This document shows, one piece after another, positions 26,273 through 37,437 of a DNA stretch of 64,000 bases. Below the pieces are notes generated by a model, which was given only the letters and a program-made list of their open reading frames with translations, was not told where the DNA came from and searched no databases. Numbering within the stretch: the first letter of the stretch is position 1; every line of letters starts with the position of its first letter. The position numbers and the translations under genes are program-made. The DNA lies in assembly GCF_034119845.1 (NCBI RefSeq), contig NZ_CP139420.1, forward strand, positions 3,660,001 through 3,724,000, in the 5' to 3' direction. This DNA comes from Flavobacterium sp. NG2 (GTDB lineage: Bacteria > Bacteroidota > Bacteroidia > Flavobacteriales > Flavobacteriaceae).

Positions 26273-26280
26273 CAAAGATA
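26273..26280 (-). promoter_or_regulatory. Bacteroidota -7 box of the tRNA-Glu/rpsT cluster
   Basis: It reads TATCTTTG on the minus strand, 21 bp from the first tRNA base; no other candidate lies between the tRNAs and rpsT. Confidence 0.55.
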
Positions 26281-26329
26281 CACCTATTTTTTAAACGTAC
26301 AATAGCACAAGTAAAAAAAATTAAAAAAA

Positions 26330-27808
26330 TTAATATGCTTTTGCAAAAAGCGCTCTTCTACTTGACGGTTTTCCAGTAAACACGCAGCTTCCCGCCTCTT
26401 CTTTACTATCCAAAGGAATACATCTAATAGTCGCTTTTGTCAAATCTTTTATCTTCTCTTCGGTCTCAGAAGTACCGTCCCAATGAGCCGAAACAAAGCC
26501 TCCTTTACCATCCAAAACAGACTTAAATTCTTCAAAATCATTCACTTCAGTAATATGCGTATTTCGATAATCCAATGCTTTATTAAATAGATCCATTTGA
26601 ATCTGCTCTAAAAGATCATTTATATAATTTTCTATTCCCTCACTAGATTTTACTTCTTTTGTAAGCGTATCACGCCTCGCCACCTCAAAAGTCCCGTTTT
26701 CTAAATCTTTTGGCCCAATAGCAATTCGCACAGGAACACCTTTTAATTCCCATTCAGCAAACTTAAAGCCTGGTTTTTGAGTAGTCCTATCATCAAACTT
26801 AACAGTAACACCAAGTTTTCTCAACTTAGCCATCACATCAGTCGCAGCCGCAGTAATTGCCGCCAATTGTTCATCTGTCTTATATATAGGAACAATTACA
26901 ACTTGTATTGGAGCCAAATTTGGAGGCAACACCAATCCTTGATCATCTGAGTGCGTCATTACCAAAGCCCCCATCAAACGTGTTGACACTCCCCAAGAAG
27001 TTCCCCAAACATATTCTTGCTTTCCTTCGGCATTAGCAAATTTCACATCAAATGCTTCTGCAAAGTTTTGCCCCAAGAAGTGAGACGTACCTGCTTGTAA
27101 AGCTTTTCCATCTTGCATCAAGGCTTCAATACAATAGGTTTCCTCAGCACCTGCAAATCGTTCTGATTCGGTTTTCAAACCTTTCACTACTGGAATAGCC
27201 ATAAAATTTTGAACAAAATCAGCATATACATTCATCATCTTTTCAGACTCTTCTATAGCCTCCTGACGAGTAGCATGAGCTGTATGTCCTTCTTGCCATA
27301 AAAACTCTGCTGTTCTTAAAAACAAACGTGTACGCATTTCCCAACGAACTACATTAGCCCATTGATTAATTAACAATGGTAAATCTCTATACGATTGTAC
27401 CCATCCTTTATATGTTGACCAAATAATAGCTTCACTAGTAGGACGAACAATTAGCTCTTCTTCTAATTTTGCATTAGGATCAACCATTAACTTTCCTGGT
27501 CTATCTGGATCATTTTTTAGCCTATAGTGCGTAACTACAGCACATTCTTTTGCAAATCCTTCTGCGTTTTTTTCCTCAGCCTCAAACATACTTTTAGGAA
27601 CAAATAGAGGAAAATAAGCATTTTGATGTCCTGTTTCTTTGAACATACGATCTAACTCAGCTTGCATTTTTTCCCAAATCGCATAACCATAAGGCTTGAT
27701 AACCATACAGCCTCTAACGCCTGAATTTTCTGCTAAATCGGCTTTTACAACCAGCTCGTTATACCATTTTGAATAATCTTCTGATCGTGTGGTAAGGTTC
27801 TTACTCAT
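26330..27808 (-). CDS. proS: Prolyl-tRNA synthetase (short, archaeal/eukaryal-like form)
   Basis: This 492-residue enzyme charges tRNA-Pro. The catalytic domain shows '[20 protein letters not shown]' near the start, class II motif 2 in '[20 protein letters not shown]' and motif 3 in '[20 protein letters not shown]'. An anticodon-binding domain ('[11 protein letters not shown]') and the C-terminal zinc-like domain follow. The protein lacks the editing insertion of the long bacterial form, as expected for this type in Bacteroidota. It is divergent from the lipoprotein gene at 27909 and their promoters overlap. Confidence 0.97.
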   Translation of the reverse strand: MSKNLTTRSEDYSKWYNELVVKADLAENSGVRGCMVIKPYGYAIWEKMQAELDRMFKETGHQNAYFPLFVPKSMFEAEEKNAEGFAKECAVVTHYRLKNDPDRPGKLMVDPNAKLEEELIVRPTSEAIIWSTYKGWVQSYRDLPLLINQWANVVRWEMRTRLFLRTAEFLWQEGHTAHATRQEAIEESEKMMNVYADFVQNFMAIPVVKGLKTESERFAGAEETYCIEALMQDGKALQAGTSHFLGQNFAEAFDVKFANAEGKQEYVWGTSWGVSTRLMGALVMTHSDDQGLVLPPNLAPIQVVIVPIYKTDEQLAAITAAATDVMAKLRKLGVTVKFDDRTTQKPGFKFAEWELKGVPVRIAIGPKDLENGTFEVARRDTLTKEVKSSEGIENYINDLLEQIQMDLFNKALDYRNTHITEVNDFEEFKSVLDGKGGFVSAHWDGTSETEEKIKDLTKATIRCIPLDSKEEAGSCVFTGKPSSRRALFAKAY

Positions 27809-27860
27809 ATTGAATAGTTTGGCACAAATTTTGTTTTATTATTTTAACTAAATAGTTTGG

Positions 27861-27878
27861 CAAAACTAACTATTTTTG
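27861..27878. promoter_or_regulatory. Divergent -7 boxes for proS and the Tyr/Gly-rich lipoprotein gene
   Basis: CAAAACTA at 27861-27868 reads TAGTTTTG on the minus strand for proS. TATTTTTG at 27871-27878 faces the other way for the lipoprotein. Only two bases separate the boxes, so the two promoters probably compete. Confidence 0.55.
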
Positions 27879-27908
27879 TATTGTGCAACAATAAAAAACC
27901 ATACAGAT

Positions 27909-28862
27909 ATGAAAACTTATAATTTTTCACTAAAAAAAACGTCACTATATATGCTATTTAGCATAAGTAGTATCTTGTTATCATCTTGTGGTTCTTATCA
28001 AAACAGCTCCTATTACGATAACGACGGTATATATGGCGATTCAAACATACAACGAACTGAAGTAGCCCAAAGACCCAGCCAAAACAATGCATATACAGAT
28101 TATTTTAGATCATTGCAAAATGACTCATCTAATGAAATCTTTACAGATGTAGACAGCTACAATAATTATGATGAAAACCAAAACCCCGATAATCATTATG
28201 CTGATTGGGGAAACAATTATACAAAATCAAACATCAACATTTACTCAAACAACAATTGGGGATGGGGATTAGGTCTTGGATTTGGCTATCCTTATTATGG
28301 ATGGGGTTTTTCTAATTTCGGATGGGGATATTCAAATTTTGGATGGGGTTACCCTTATTCTTACGGCTATTTCGGATGGAATTCTCCATACTACGGATTT
28401 GGTTGGAATTCTCCATATTACGGATGGGGCGGTTATGGATATAACTATCCATATTACAGCTCTTACAACAGAGTACGTTCTAGCAGCTACAATAGCAGAG
28501 ACAACTACTCTACTGGCTCCAGAAACTATAGCAACAGTACTTATTCCAGAAACTCACAATATGACAGTAGAAGCAGACGTAGTTCTGACTTCAGTAATTC
28601 TAATACTGCCCCTGTATTTTCAAGAAGTAGTAGCAATACATCACGCTCGTATGATTCTTCAAACAATACAAGAACCGAAAGAACCACACCTACACGTTCT
28701 TACACACCCAACACTTACAGCAGAGAAAGCAGCACACCAAGCCGCTCTTACAGCCCTAGCAATAACGACTCCTACTCTAGACCTAGCTCTAGCTATTCAA
28801 ATGGAGGAAGTTATGGAGGAGGAAATTCTGGAGGCTCTAGTAGCGGTAGAAGAGGGCGATAA
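27909..28862 (+). CDS. Low-complexity Tyr/Gly/Trp-rich lipoprotein
   Basis: An in-frame ATG exists at 27876, but it lies in the promoter, and the ATG at 27909 gives a proper lipoprotein signal with lipobox 'LLSSC'. The 317-residue product has an acidic N-terminal third, a central block of repeats such as 'GWGYPYSYGYFGWNSPYYGF' (about residues 115-185), and a C-terminal third of Ser, Arg and Asn ending 'SGGSSSGRRGR'. No catalytic domain is visible. Proteins of this composition are common next to proS in flavobacteria; function is unknown. The DNA codes densely in two overlapping frames, but only this one has a signal peptide. Confidence 0.7.
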   Translation: MKTYNFSLKKTSLYMLFSISSILLSSCGSYQNSSYYDNDGIYGDSNIQRTEVAQRPSQNNAYTDYFRSLQNDSSNEIFTDVDSYNNYDENQNPDNHYADWGNNYTKSNINIYSNNNWGWGLGLGFGYPYYGWGFSNFGWGYSNFGWGYPYSYGYFGWNSPYYGFGWNSPYYGWGGYGYNYPYYSSYNRVRSSSYNSRDNYSTGSRNYSNSTYSRNSQYDSRSRRSSDFSNSNTAPVFSRSSSNTSRSYDSSNNTRTERTTPTRSYTPNTYSRESSTPSRSYSPSNNDSYSRPSSSYSNGGSYGGGNSGGSSSGRRGR

Positions 28863-28904
28863 AATAATATTGTTGACATAAATAAAACTTTACCCAAAGA
28901 AATT

Positions 28905-30440
28905 ATGAAAAGATACTTAATCATATTAGTAGCAGGACTTACATTCAATGCCTTACAAGCACAAGATGTAAGAGATGCTGTCCGATACTCGCAAGACAAC
29001 CTTAACGGAACCGCCCGTTTTAAAGCTATGAGTGGTGCTTTTGGTGCATTAGGAGGAGATTTATCCTCGTTGAATGTAAACCCTGCTGGTTCTTCAGTTT
29101 TTTCAAACAACCAAATGGGATTTACTTTAAGCAATTTTAGTACTAAAAATGATTCTGATTATTTCAGAAGCAAAGCATCCGAAAAAATTAATGATTTTGA
29201 TTTAAATCAGGCAGGAGCTGTTTTTGTATTTAAAGACATAAGAAGGACCACTGGTTGGAATAAATTTGCCTTAGGAATCAATTACGAAAACACAAATAAT
29301 TTCGACAATTCGGTTATTGCATTTGGAACCAATCCTACCAACTCAGTGGGAGATTATTTTTTAAGTTTTGCCAATGCAAATCCGAGTAAAAACCAAGTAG
29401 GCATTCCCCTGGGAGTAATTTTAGACAATAACTATCACCAATTAAATTACATTGACCAACAAGCCTGGTTGGGATACAAAGGATTTCTTATTAACGCTGT
29501 TGATGAAAACGACGACAACAACTCTGTTTACACCTCAAATGTACCAGCAGGAGGCAATTATTACCACAAAAACACCATAACCTCAACAGGCTATAACGGT
29601 AAACTATCCTTTAATGCATCTGCAGCCTACGAAGACAGAATATATCTTGGACTAAATTTAAATACTCACTTTACAGACTTTAGACAAAACACTCTTTTTC
29701 TCGAAACCAATAACAATGGAGCAAACAGCAATGATATCGATCTAATTGACACCTCATTTGAAAATGAAATCTACACCTATGGTTCAGGTTTTTCTTTTCA
29801 ACTAGGAACAATTATCAAAGCTACAAAAGAATTACGACTAGGTATAGCTTATGAATCTCCTACTTGGTACAATTTAAACGATGAAGTTAGACAAAATTTG
29901 ATTTCCACAATCAATGACAAATCAACTCCTAATACAGAAATCATTAACCCAGATTCGAACTACTTCATAGTATATGACACCTACCAATTAAAAACACCTG
30001 GAAAATTCACAGGAAGTTTGGCCTACGTATTTGGCAAAAAAGGATTACTAAGTTTAGATTACAGCATCAAAGACTATAGTACCGCCGAATTCTCAAGAGA
30101 ACGAGACAGCAGAGACCCATATGTGAATGCTGAGATTACTACTACACTACAAAACAGTTCTGAATTAAGAATTGGTGGTGAATACAAAATCCAAGCATTG
30201 AGTTTAAGGGCAGGATACCGCTACGAACAAAGTCCATACAAAAACAATAGAATTATAGGTGATTTGAATGGTTATTCGGCTGGTATTGGATATAATTTTG
30301 GTTCTACTAAATTAGATTTATCTTATGCTAACTCAAAAAGAAATTCTCAACAAGGATTTTTTACTCAAGGATTTACTGATGGCGCTAGGATAAACACTAC
30401 AACCAATTCGGTTTCACTATCTTTATTATTCGAATTATAA
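28905..30440 (+). CDS. OmpP1/FadL-family outer membrane transport protein
   Basis: The 511-residue protein starts with a signal peptide ending 'FNALQA'. The motif 'ARFKAMSGAFGALGGDLSSL' and then 'NPAGSS' are characteristic of the N-terminal hatch of OmpP1/FadL/TodX barrels, which carry hydrophobic compounds across the outer membrane. The rest is amphipathic strands, ending in 'VSLSLLFEL' with a terminal hydrophobic residue, typical of barrels. It lies 42 bp after the lipoprotein gene and may be co-transcribed. The substrate is unknown. Confidence 0.85.
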   Translation: MKRYLIILVAGLTFNALQAQDVRDAVRYSQDNLNGTARFKAMSGAFGALGGDLSSLNVNPAGSSVFSNNQMGFTLSNFSTKNDSDYFRSKASEKINDFDLNQAGAVFVFKDIRRTTGWNKFALGINYENTNNFDNSVIAFGTNPTNSVGDYFLSFANANPSKNQVGIPLGVILDNNYHQLNYIDQQAWLGYKGFLINAVDENDDNNSVYTSNVPAGGNYYHKNTITSTGYNGKLSFNASAAYEDRIYLGLNLNTHFTDFRQNTLFLETNNNGANSNDIDLIDTSFENEIYTYGSGFSFQLGTIIKATKELRLGIAYESPTWYNLNDEVRQNLISTINDKSTPNTEIINPDSNYFIVYDTYQLKTPGKFTGSLAYVFGKKGLLSLDYSIKDYSTAEFSRERDSRDPYVNAEITTTLQNSSELRIGGEYKIQALSLRAGYRYEQSPYKNNRIIGDLNGYSAGIGYNFGSTKLDLSYANSKRNSQQGFFTQGFTDGARINTTTNSVSLSLLFEL

Positions 30441-30460
30441 CAAAATAATTATTCCATTAG

Positions 30461-30493
30461 AATCCGTTTCATGAATTTGGGACGGATTTTTTT
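30461..30493 (+). terminator. Terminator after the OmpP1/FadL gene
   Basis: Stem AATCCGT / ACGGATT with a 14-base loop, followed by seven T, 20 bp after the stop codon. Confidence 0.75.
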
Positions 30494-30577
30494 AGCCCAG
30501 ATGGAAGCGGCATCCTTGTGGCGGCGGGCATTTATGCCGCCACAAGATAGAGCGAACAGCTGGAAATAGCTCCAAAA
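30494..30577. repeat. Dispersed structured element, copy 1 (about 84 bp)
   Basis: The outer stem CCAG / CTGG and an inner hairpin CTTGTGGCGGC / GCCGCCACAAG are seen. A second copy at 49892-49973 has the same layout with compensated stem changes. It is GC-rich compared with its surroundings. It could be a small RNA or a palindromic repeat; the Rfam motif Flavo-1 is a candidate that could not be tested here. Confidence 0.65.
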
Positions 30578-30624
30578 AACATTCTAAAACCTACTTAAAA
30601 TAATGGGGATTGGATAAAAAAACG

Positions 30625-30632
30625 TAATTTTG
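30625..30632 (+). promoter_or_regulatory. Bacteroidota -7 box (TAATTTTG) of rimO
   Basis: Exact TAnnTTTG match 19 bp upstream of the rimO ATG. Confidence 0.55.
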
Positions 30633-30651
30633 CACTCCAATTTACAAATCT

Positions 30652-31965
30652 ATGAGAACCAAGTCTTTAAAAAAGAATAAAATCAACGTAATCACTCTAG
30701 GGTGTTCGAAAAATATATATGATAGTGAAGTCCTGATGGGACAGCTTCGAGCGAATGGCAAAGAAGTGGAACATGAAGCGCCTGCCGAAACGGAAGGAAA
30801 TATCATTGTAATCAACACTTGCGGGTTTATTGACAACGCTAAAGCGGAATCAGTAAACATGATTTTAGAATATGCCGATAAGAAAGAAAAAGGATTGGTT
30901 GACAAGGTCTTCGTAACAGGATGTTTATCTGAACGTTACCGTCCTGATTTAGAAAAAGAGATTCCTAATGTGGATCAGTTTTTTGGGACTACCGAATTGC
31001 CTCAATTATTAAAAGCTTTAGGAGCTGATTATAAGCATGAATTATTAGGAGAACGTTTAACTACAACACCTAAAAATTACGCCTATTTAAAAATTGCCGA
31101 AGGTTGTGATAGACCTTGTAGTTTTTGTGCTATTCCAATTATGAGAGGAAAACACGTTTCGCAACCTATTGAAAAACTGGTTAAAGAAGCTGAAGGTTTG
31201 GCTCGTGATGGTGTAAAAGAATTGATTTTGATTGCACAAGACTTAACTTATTACGGACTTGATATTTATAAAAAACGAAATCTAGCAGAACTTTTAGAAG
31301 CTTTGGCAGCTGTTGAAGGAATTGAATGGATTCGTTTGCATTATGCTTTCCCTACTGGTTTCCCGATGGATGTTTTGGAACTAATGAAACGTGAGCCTAA
31401 GATTTGTAATTACATTGATATTCCATTACAACATATTTCAGATTCTATTTTGAAATCAATGCGTCGTGGAACAACTCAAGCCAAAACAACTCAGTTACTA
31501 AAAGATTTTAGAGCTGCTGTTCCAGGAATGGCGATTCGTACCACTTTAATCGTGGGTTATCCTGGAGAAACCCAGGAAGATTTTGAAACCTTGAAAGATT
31601 TTGTTCAAGAAATGAAATTTGACCGTATGGGTTGTTTCGCTTATTCTCATGAAGAAAACACTCACGCATATTTGCTAGAAGACGATGTACCAGACGATGT
31701 AAAACAAGCTCGTGCTAATGAAATCATGGAATTACAGTCGCAAATTTCTTGGGATTTGAACCAAGAAAAAGTAGGTCAAGTTTTCAAATGCATTATTGAC
31801 CGTAAAGAAGGACAACACTTTGTAGGTCGTACAGAATTTGATAGCCCAGATGTTGACAACGAAGTTTTGATTGACGCTTCATTACATTACTTAAAAACAG
31901 GTGATTTTGCCATGATTAAGATTACCGAAGCGACTGAATTTGATTTATACGGAGAACCTGCATAA
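30652..31965 (+). CDS. rimO: Ribosomal protein S12 methylthiotransferase
   Basis: This 437-residue radical SAM enzyme adds a methylthio group to an aspartate of ribosomal protein S12. It has the N-terminal MTTase domain with cluster-binding cysteines ('TLGCSKN', 'NTCGFI', 'TGCLSERY'), the radical SAM motif 'CDRPCSFCAIP' near residue 153 and a C-terminal TRAM domain (about 370-437). The pattern of cysteines and the 'PRPSFCAIP'-like core separate it from MiaB. The gene is followed after 41 bp by a small exported-protein gene. Confidence 0.95.
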   Translation: MRTKSLKKNKINVITLGCSKNIYDSEVLMGQLRANGKEVEHEAPAETEGNIIVINTCGFIDNAKAESVNMILEYADKKEKGLVDKVFVTGCLSERYRPDLEKEIPNVDQFFGTTELPQLLKALGADYKHELLGERLTTTPKNYAYLKIAEGCDRPCSFCAIPIMRGKHVSQPIEKLVKEAEGLARDGVKELILIAQDLTYYGLDIYKKRNLAELLEALAAVEGIEWIRLHYAFPTGFPMDVLELMKREPKICNYIDIPLQHISDSILKSMRRGTTQAKTTQLLKDFRAAVPGMAIRTTLIVGYPGETQEDFETLKDFVQEMKFDRMGCFAYSHEENTHAYLLEDDVPDDVKQARANEIMELQSQISWDLNQEKVGQVFKCIIDRKEGQHFVGRTEFDSPDVDNEVLIDASLHYLKTGDFAMIKITEATEFDLYGEPA

Positions 31966-32006
31966 TTATAAAAACATTATTTTTCAATTCACATAAAAAA
32001 ACGTTT

Positions 32007-32480
32007 ATGAAAAATCTTAAATCTATAGTAACCACTCTCATTTTATTACTAACATTTACAACTGTTTCTGCTCAATACGGATATGGTAACGGCTACGGAA
32101 ATGGCTATGGAAGCAGCTATGGAAGACAACGATTAGACTCTGACTTGAGAAATAGTGAACCAGAGAAACCAAAAGAAATTCCTGTTGAAGTGACTGTTGG
32201 AGAAATCATGAAGAAATTGAAACCTGAACTCAAACTAGATGCTTTACAAGAAATTGCAATTGGTAATGTCATGAAAGAAAGCATTAGAGAGCAAGGAATG
32301 ATTATCAAAGATGAAAAGGTAGGTCAAGAACAAAAGTTAAAAGAAATCAATGCCTTGTCTGAAACTACCACAAGAAAAATAAATGAGTATCTAAATCCTG
32401 ACCAAAGGGATTTGTACAAAAAAATGATGGAAGAAGCACAAAACCCAAAGGGTTCAAAAAAATCTAAACGAAATAAATAA
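32007..32480 (+). CDS. Exported helical protein with GYGNGYG start
   Basis: The 157-residue protein has a signal peptide ending 'TFTTVSAQ', then 'YGYGNGYGNGYGSSYGRQ', and a charged helical part with 'LKPELKLDALQEIAIGNVMK' and 'NEYLNPDQRDLYKKMMEEAQ'. The 'L.L...Q..' and 'L.P.Q...Y' pattern recalls the Spy/CpxP-like periplasmic chaperones of Bacteroidota. That relation is an inference from pattern only. It is 41 bp after rimO and 33 bp before the amidase gene, probably one operon. Confidence 0.65.
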   Translation: MKNLKSIVTTLILLLTFTTVSAQYGYGNGYGNGYGSSYGRQRLDSDLRNSEPEKPKEIPVEVTVGEIMKKLKPELKLDALQEIAIGNVMKESIREQGMIIKDEKVGQEQKLKEINALSETTTRKINEYLNPDQRDLYKKMMEEAQNPKGSKKSKRNK

Positions 32481-32513
32481 CCCCAATCTTCAGCTTTCTA
32501 AGAATTAAAAAAA

Positions 32514-33425
32514 ATGAAACATTATTTATTTTCGTTATTTACGCTGTTACTTATTATCTCTTGTGCTAGTAAACCACATAAACATGTAGTAACTGAAAAA
32601 ATCTATACCAAAAAATTAAAAACACTAAAAGAACAAATTTCTGTTCAGGAACCAGAACCTTTACCTGCTGTTACCAAAACAATCATAACAATTGACACTT
32701 CCTATTCTAAGGTTTTATACCGTTTTAGTGACTCAATCACTAAAATAGGAAGCAAACCATTATATAACGGTAAAAAAACGGAATGGATAGGTACTGTAAA
32801 TTTCAATTTAAGAAAACCTAATTTCATCATATTACACCATACAGCGCAAGATTCTATTGAACAAACGATAAAGACCTTTACACTTACAAGAACTCAGGTT
32901 AGTGCTCATTACGTTATAGGTGACGACGGTAGAGTGGTTCAAATGCTAAATGATTATTTGCGTTCTTGGCATGCAGGAGCTGGTTCATGGGGAAAAGTAA
33001 AAGACATGAATTCCTGTTCAATTGGAATCGAATTAGACAATAACGGAAGAGAACCTTTTTCTGAAGCTCAGATTACTAGCTTAATGGCATTATTAAGTAG
33101 ACTTAAAAAAGAATACGACATTCCTACAGAAAACATCATTGGACATGCTGATATCGCTCCAACTCGAAAAAAAGACCCTAGCGCTTTATTTCCTTGGAAA
33201 ACATTAGCCGAAAATGGCTTTGGATTATGGCCAGATGACACACTGGAACCTGCTCCAACTAATTTTGACCCTGCGCTAGCTTTACGTGTCATAGGGTATG
33301 ATATTAAAAACTTAAAGGCTACAATTACTGCTTTTAAACTTCATTATAACCAAACTGAAGTTGACAGTGTCTTAAACGAAAAGACCATCAATACTATTTA
33401 TAATATTTACAAAAAAAGCTTGTAA
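32514..33425 (+). CDS. N-acetylmuramoyl-L-alanine amidase, lipoprotein
   Basis: The 303-residue protein begins with a lipobox ('LLIISC', Cys near residue 17). The Amidase_2 domain (about 100-240) shows the zinc ligands in 'FIILHHTAQ', 'SAHYVIGDDGRVVQM' and 'IIGHADIAPTRKKDP', with 'SIGIELDNNG' between. Such enzymes cut the bond between N-acetylmuramic acid and the stem peptide. The C-terminal ~50 residues ('DPALALRVIGYDIKNLKATI') resemble a short peptidoglycan-binding domain. It is anchored in a membrane, so it probably acts on cell-wall turnover products in the periplasm. Confidence 0.9.
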   Translation: MKHYLFSLFTLLLIISCASKPHKHVVTEKIYTKKLKTLKEQISVQEPEPLPAVTKTIITIDTSYSKVLYRFSDSITKIGSKPLYNGKKTEWIGTVNFNLRKPNFIILHHTAQDSIEQTIKTFTLTRTQVSAHYVIGDDGRVVQMLNDYLRSWHAGAGSWGKVKDMNSCSIGIELDNNGREPFSEAQITSLMALLSRLKKEYDIPTENIIGHADIAPTRKKDPSALFPWKTLAENGFGLWPDDTLEPAPTNFDPALALRVIGYDIKNLKATITAFKLHYNQTEVDSVLNEKTINTIYNIYKKSL

Positions 33426-33554
33426 CTAATTCTTTAAAAACTACTCTGAAGAAGACAATCCTTTTTATTTTTTACTACAGCTATATATTTACTCAATTAT
33501 TGTTAACTTTCAAACAAAAGTACCATTCAATTAACAACTAATTTGATTGAGAAA

Positions 33555-34301
33555 ATGGAATTCAATATTCGAAATATAGCCGTGATAATTCTTGTCTGTT
33601 TTTCAAGTATAAATTATTCTCAAGAATGGCGAAATATTAAATCGTACCAAAAAGAAACAGGACTAACCTCACTTCAAGAAGGTTGTTGGTTAAAAAAAGA
33701 CCGTAAAAAACAAAATAACCTTTGGCAACAAGCTAATCTTTTTAACCTAAGTATTGAAAACGGGAATCAAAAGTACAGAACCATCAGGCAAATCAGAGAT
33801 TTCTACTATTGGTTTGACTCCGAAAGACTAAAACAAGGACACGAAATCCATTGGGCAGGAATTGCTGCAATAGCTTCTAGTCAACTTTCAAAATTGGAAA
33901 TTGGGCTAGTTCGATGTTTAATCGTTAGGAATCCAGAAGTTATAAAGTTTGCACATGAGGGCTCAACAACAGTTTTTGAATTCTCTTTCCCTTTATTACG
34001 CAAAGTATATTTTTCTCAAGAAATTCTCATTGGTGAAAAAGCTAAAAACTGGGACATTGAATACGGGCAAAATGAACAATGCCTCGTACTGGACAGCTTA
34101 TACAAGCAATTATCACCAAAGGCCTTAACAAAACTAGACAGAATGGCCAAAGGTAAAGGGATCTACTTTCTAGCTGTTCCCAAAAAATTAAAATACGATG
34201 GTAATATTGGTAATTGCCATGATCGATTTAATCATGGAATAAACAAAATACTTGATTACTATTTAGAAACACATAAAAACACCCCTCCAAACAGGTTTTA
34301 A
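33555..34301 (+). CDS. Exported hypothetical protein, 248 aa
   Basis: A TTG at 33543 opens the frame, but the ATG at 33555 is chosen as it directly precedes the signal peptide 'AVIILVCFSSINYSQ'. The mature protein has 'GCWLKKDRKKQNNLWQQANL', 'GHEIHWAGIAAIASSQLSKL' and, near the end, 'NCHDRFNHGINKILDYYLE'. No known domain was recognised. It is 129 bp after the amidase gene and has a strong hairpin behind it. Confidence 0.65.
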   Translation: MEFNIRNIAVIILVCFSSINYSQEWRNIKSYQKETGLTSLQEGCWLKKDRKKQNNLWQQANLFNLSIENGNQKYRTIRQIRDFYYWFDSERLKQGHEIHWAGIAAIASSQLSKLEIGLVRCLIVRNPEVIKFAHEGSTTVFEFSFPLLRKVYFSQEILIGEKAKNWDIEYGQNEQCLVLDSLYKQLSPKALTKLDRMAKGKGIYFLAVPKKLKYDGNIGNCHDRFNHGINKILDYYLETHKNTPPNRF

Positions 34302-34326
34302 AACTAAAACCAAATTAAAAAAAGAA

Positions 34327-34352
34327 GAGGTAATTTGTTGCCAAATTACCTC
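34327..34352 (-). terminator. Terminator of katG
   Basis: Perfect 11-bp stem GAGGTAATTTG / CAAATTACCTC with a 4-base loop. On the minus strand it is followed by a T-rich run; on the plus strand the T run is weaker, so it may stop both convergent genes. Confidence 0.85.
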
Positions 34353-34375
34353 ATTCATTTTACAAAAAACTTCAA

Positions 34376-36619
<2,244 letters not shown>

Positions 36620-36764
36620 TTAAATTAAAAAATGATGATAGCTAATTTACAAAATTTTTATTATCAAAATAACCACAACGATAGATAAAAACTATTCTTA
36701 ATCATATCGTTTTCTATAATTTTATTAAAATATTTTTTAAAGCAATATATATACTACAAAAAAA

Positions 36765-36799
36765 TAGAGACTAATTCCTCTAAAAGCAATTAGTCTCTA
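36765..36799 (-). terminator. Terminator of the NUDIX gene
   Basis: Perfect 12-bp stem TAGAGACTAATT / AATTAGTCTCTA; on the minus strand it runs into TTTTTT. Confidence 0.85.
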
Positions 36800-36821
36800 C
36801 TTAAACTCAAACAAGAAAAAG

Positions 36822-37430
36822 TTAATTCGTTTTTAAATCTTTTTCTTCTTCAAACAATAATTTAATATTCTCGTAAGAATTCTTTAACACCTCAGGAATC
36901 TCTTCTGGACCAAACCAGGCCACTTTTTCGATTCCTTCTTCTAATTGACCTTGAGGAATGCCTTCAAAATCAGATTGCATTTCGAACCAATGTGTAATCT
37001 TAAGCTTATAAACGCCATTACGTTTAAAAACATGATAGGTCTTTTGAAGCTTATTAGTCACTCGCAATTGATTAACTCCTGTTTCCTCTTCTACCTCACG
37101 CATAGCGGTTTGCTCAATATCTTCCCCTTTTTCGGTACCTCCTTTAGGCAAATCCCATTTACCATTTCTAAAAATAAAAAGAACTTCTCCATTTTTATTA
37201 TAAACCAAGCCTCCACCCGCTTTATTTACAGGGATTTTTGTCTTTAAAGTCTTTAAAATTTCTCGTTCATCAGGGTGATAGAGATAGGCTTTTTGAATTT
37301 TATTTTGAAAAATTTTCACAATAAGTTGCTTGATATCAATGCTTTCTAGAAGAAATAATTGAAAATCGGTTTCTTTTGATATTTTATTTGTCAAAAAAAG
37401 TGGTTTGTCGTTCACAAAAACTTTATACAT
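36822..37430 (-). CDS. NUDIX hydrolase
   Basis: The 202-residue protein has a NUDIX box near residues 96-118: 'GGTEKGEDIEQTAMREVEEE' followed by 'TGV', matching GX5EX7REUXEEXGU. These enzymes hydrolyse nucleoside diphosphates linked to other groups. The N-terminal ~65 residues precede the domain and are of unknown role. It is divergent from pyrE with only 7 bp between the two start codons. Confidence 0.9.
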   Translation of the reverse strand: MYKVFVNDKPLFLTNKISKETDFQLFLLESIDIKQLIVKIFQNKIQKAYLYHPDEREILKTLKTKIPVNKAGGGLVYNKNGEVLFIFRNGKWDLPKGGTEKGEDIEQTAMREVEEETGVNQLRVTNKLQKTYHVFKRNGVYKLKITHWFEMQSDFEGIPQGQLEEGIEKVAWFGPEEIPEVLKNSYENIKLLFEEEKDLKTN

Positions 37431-37433
37431 TTG
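37426..37433 (+). promoter_or_regulatory. Bacteroidota -7 box (TACATTTG) of pyrE
   Basis: Exact TAnnTTTG match ending 4 bp before the pyrE ATG. It overlaps the start codon of the divergent NUDIX gene. At normal spacing transcription would begin at or very near the ATG. Confidence 0.5.
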
Positions 37434-37437
37434 TACT

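Noticed and set aside
28276..28881. 201-codon frame overlapping the Tyr/Gly-rich lipoprotein gene
   Set aside because: It is the second frame of low-complexity DNA, without its own start signals. The lipoprotein frame has a lipobox and a promoter.
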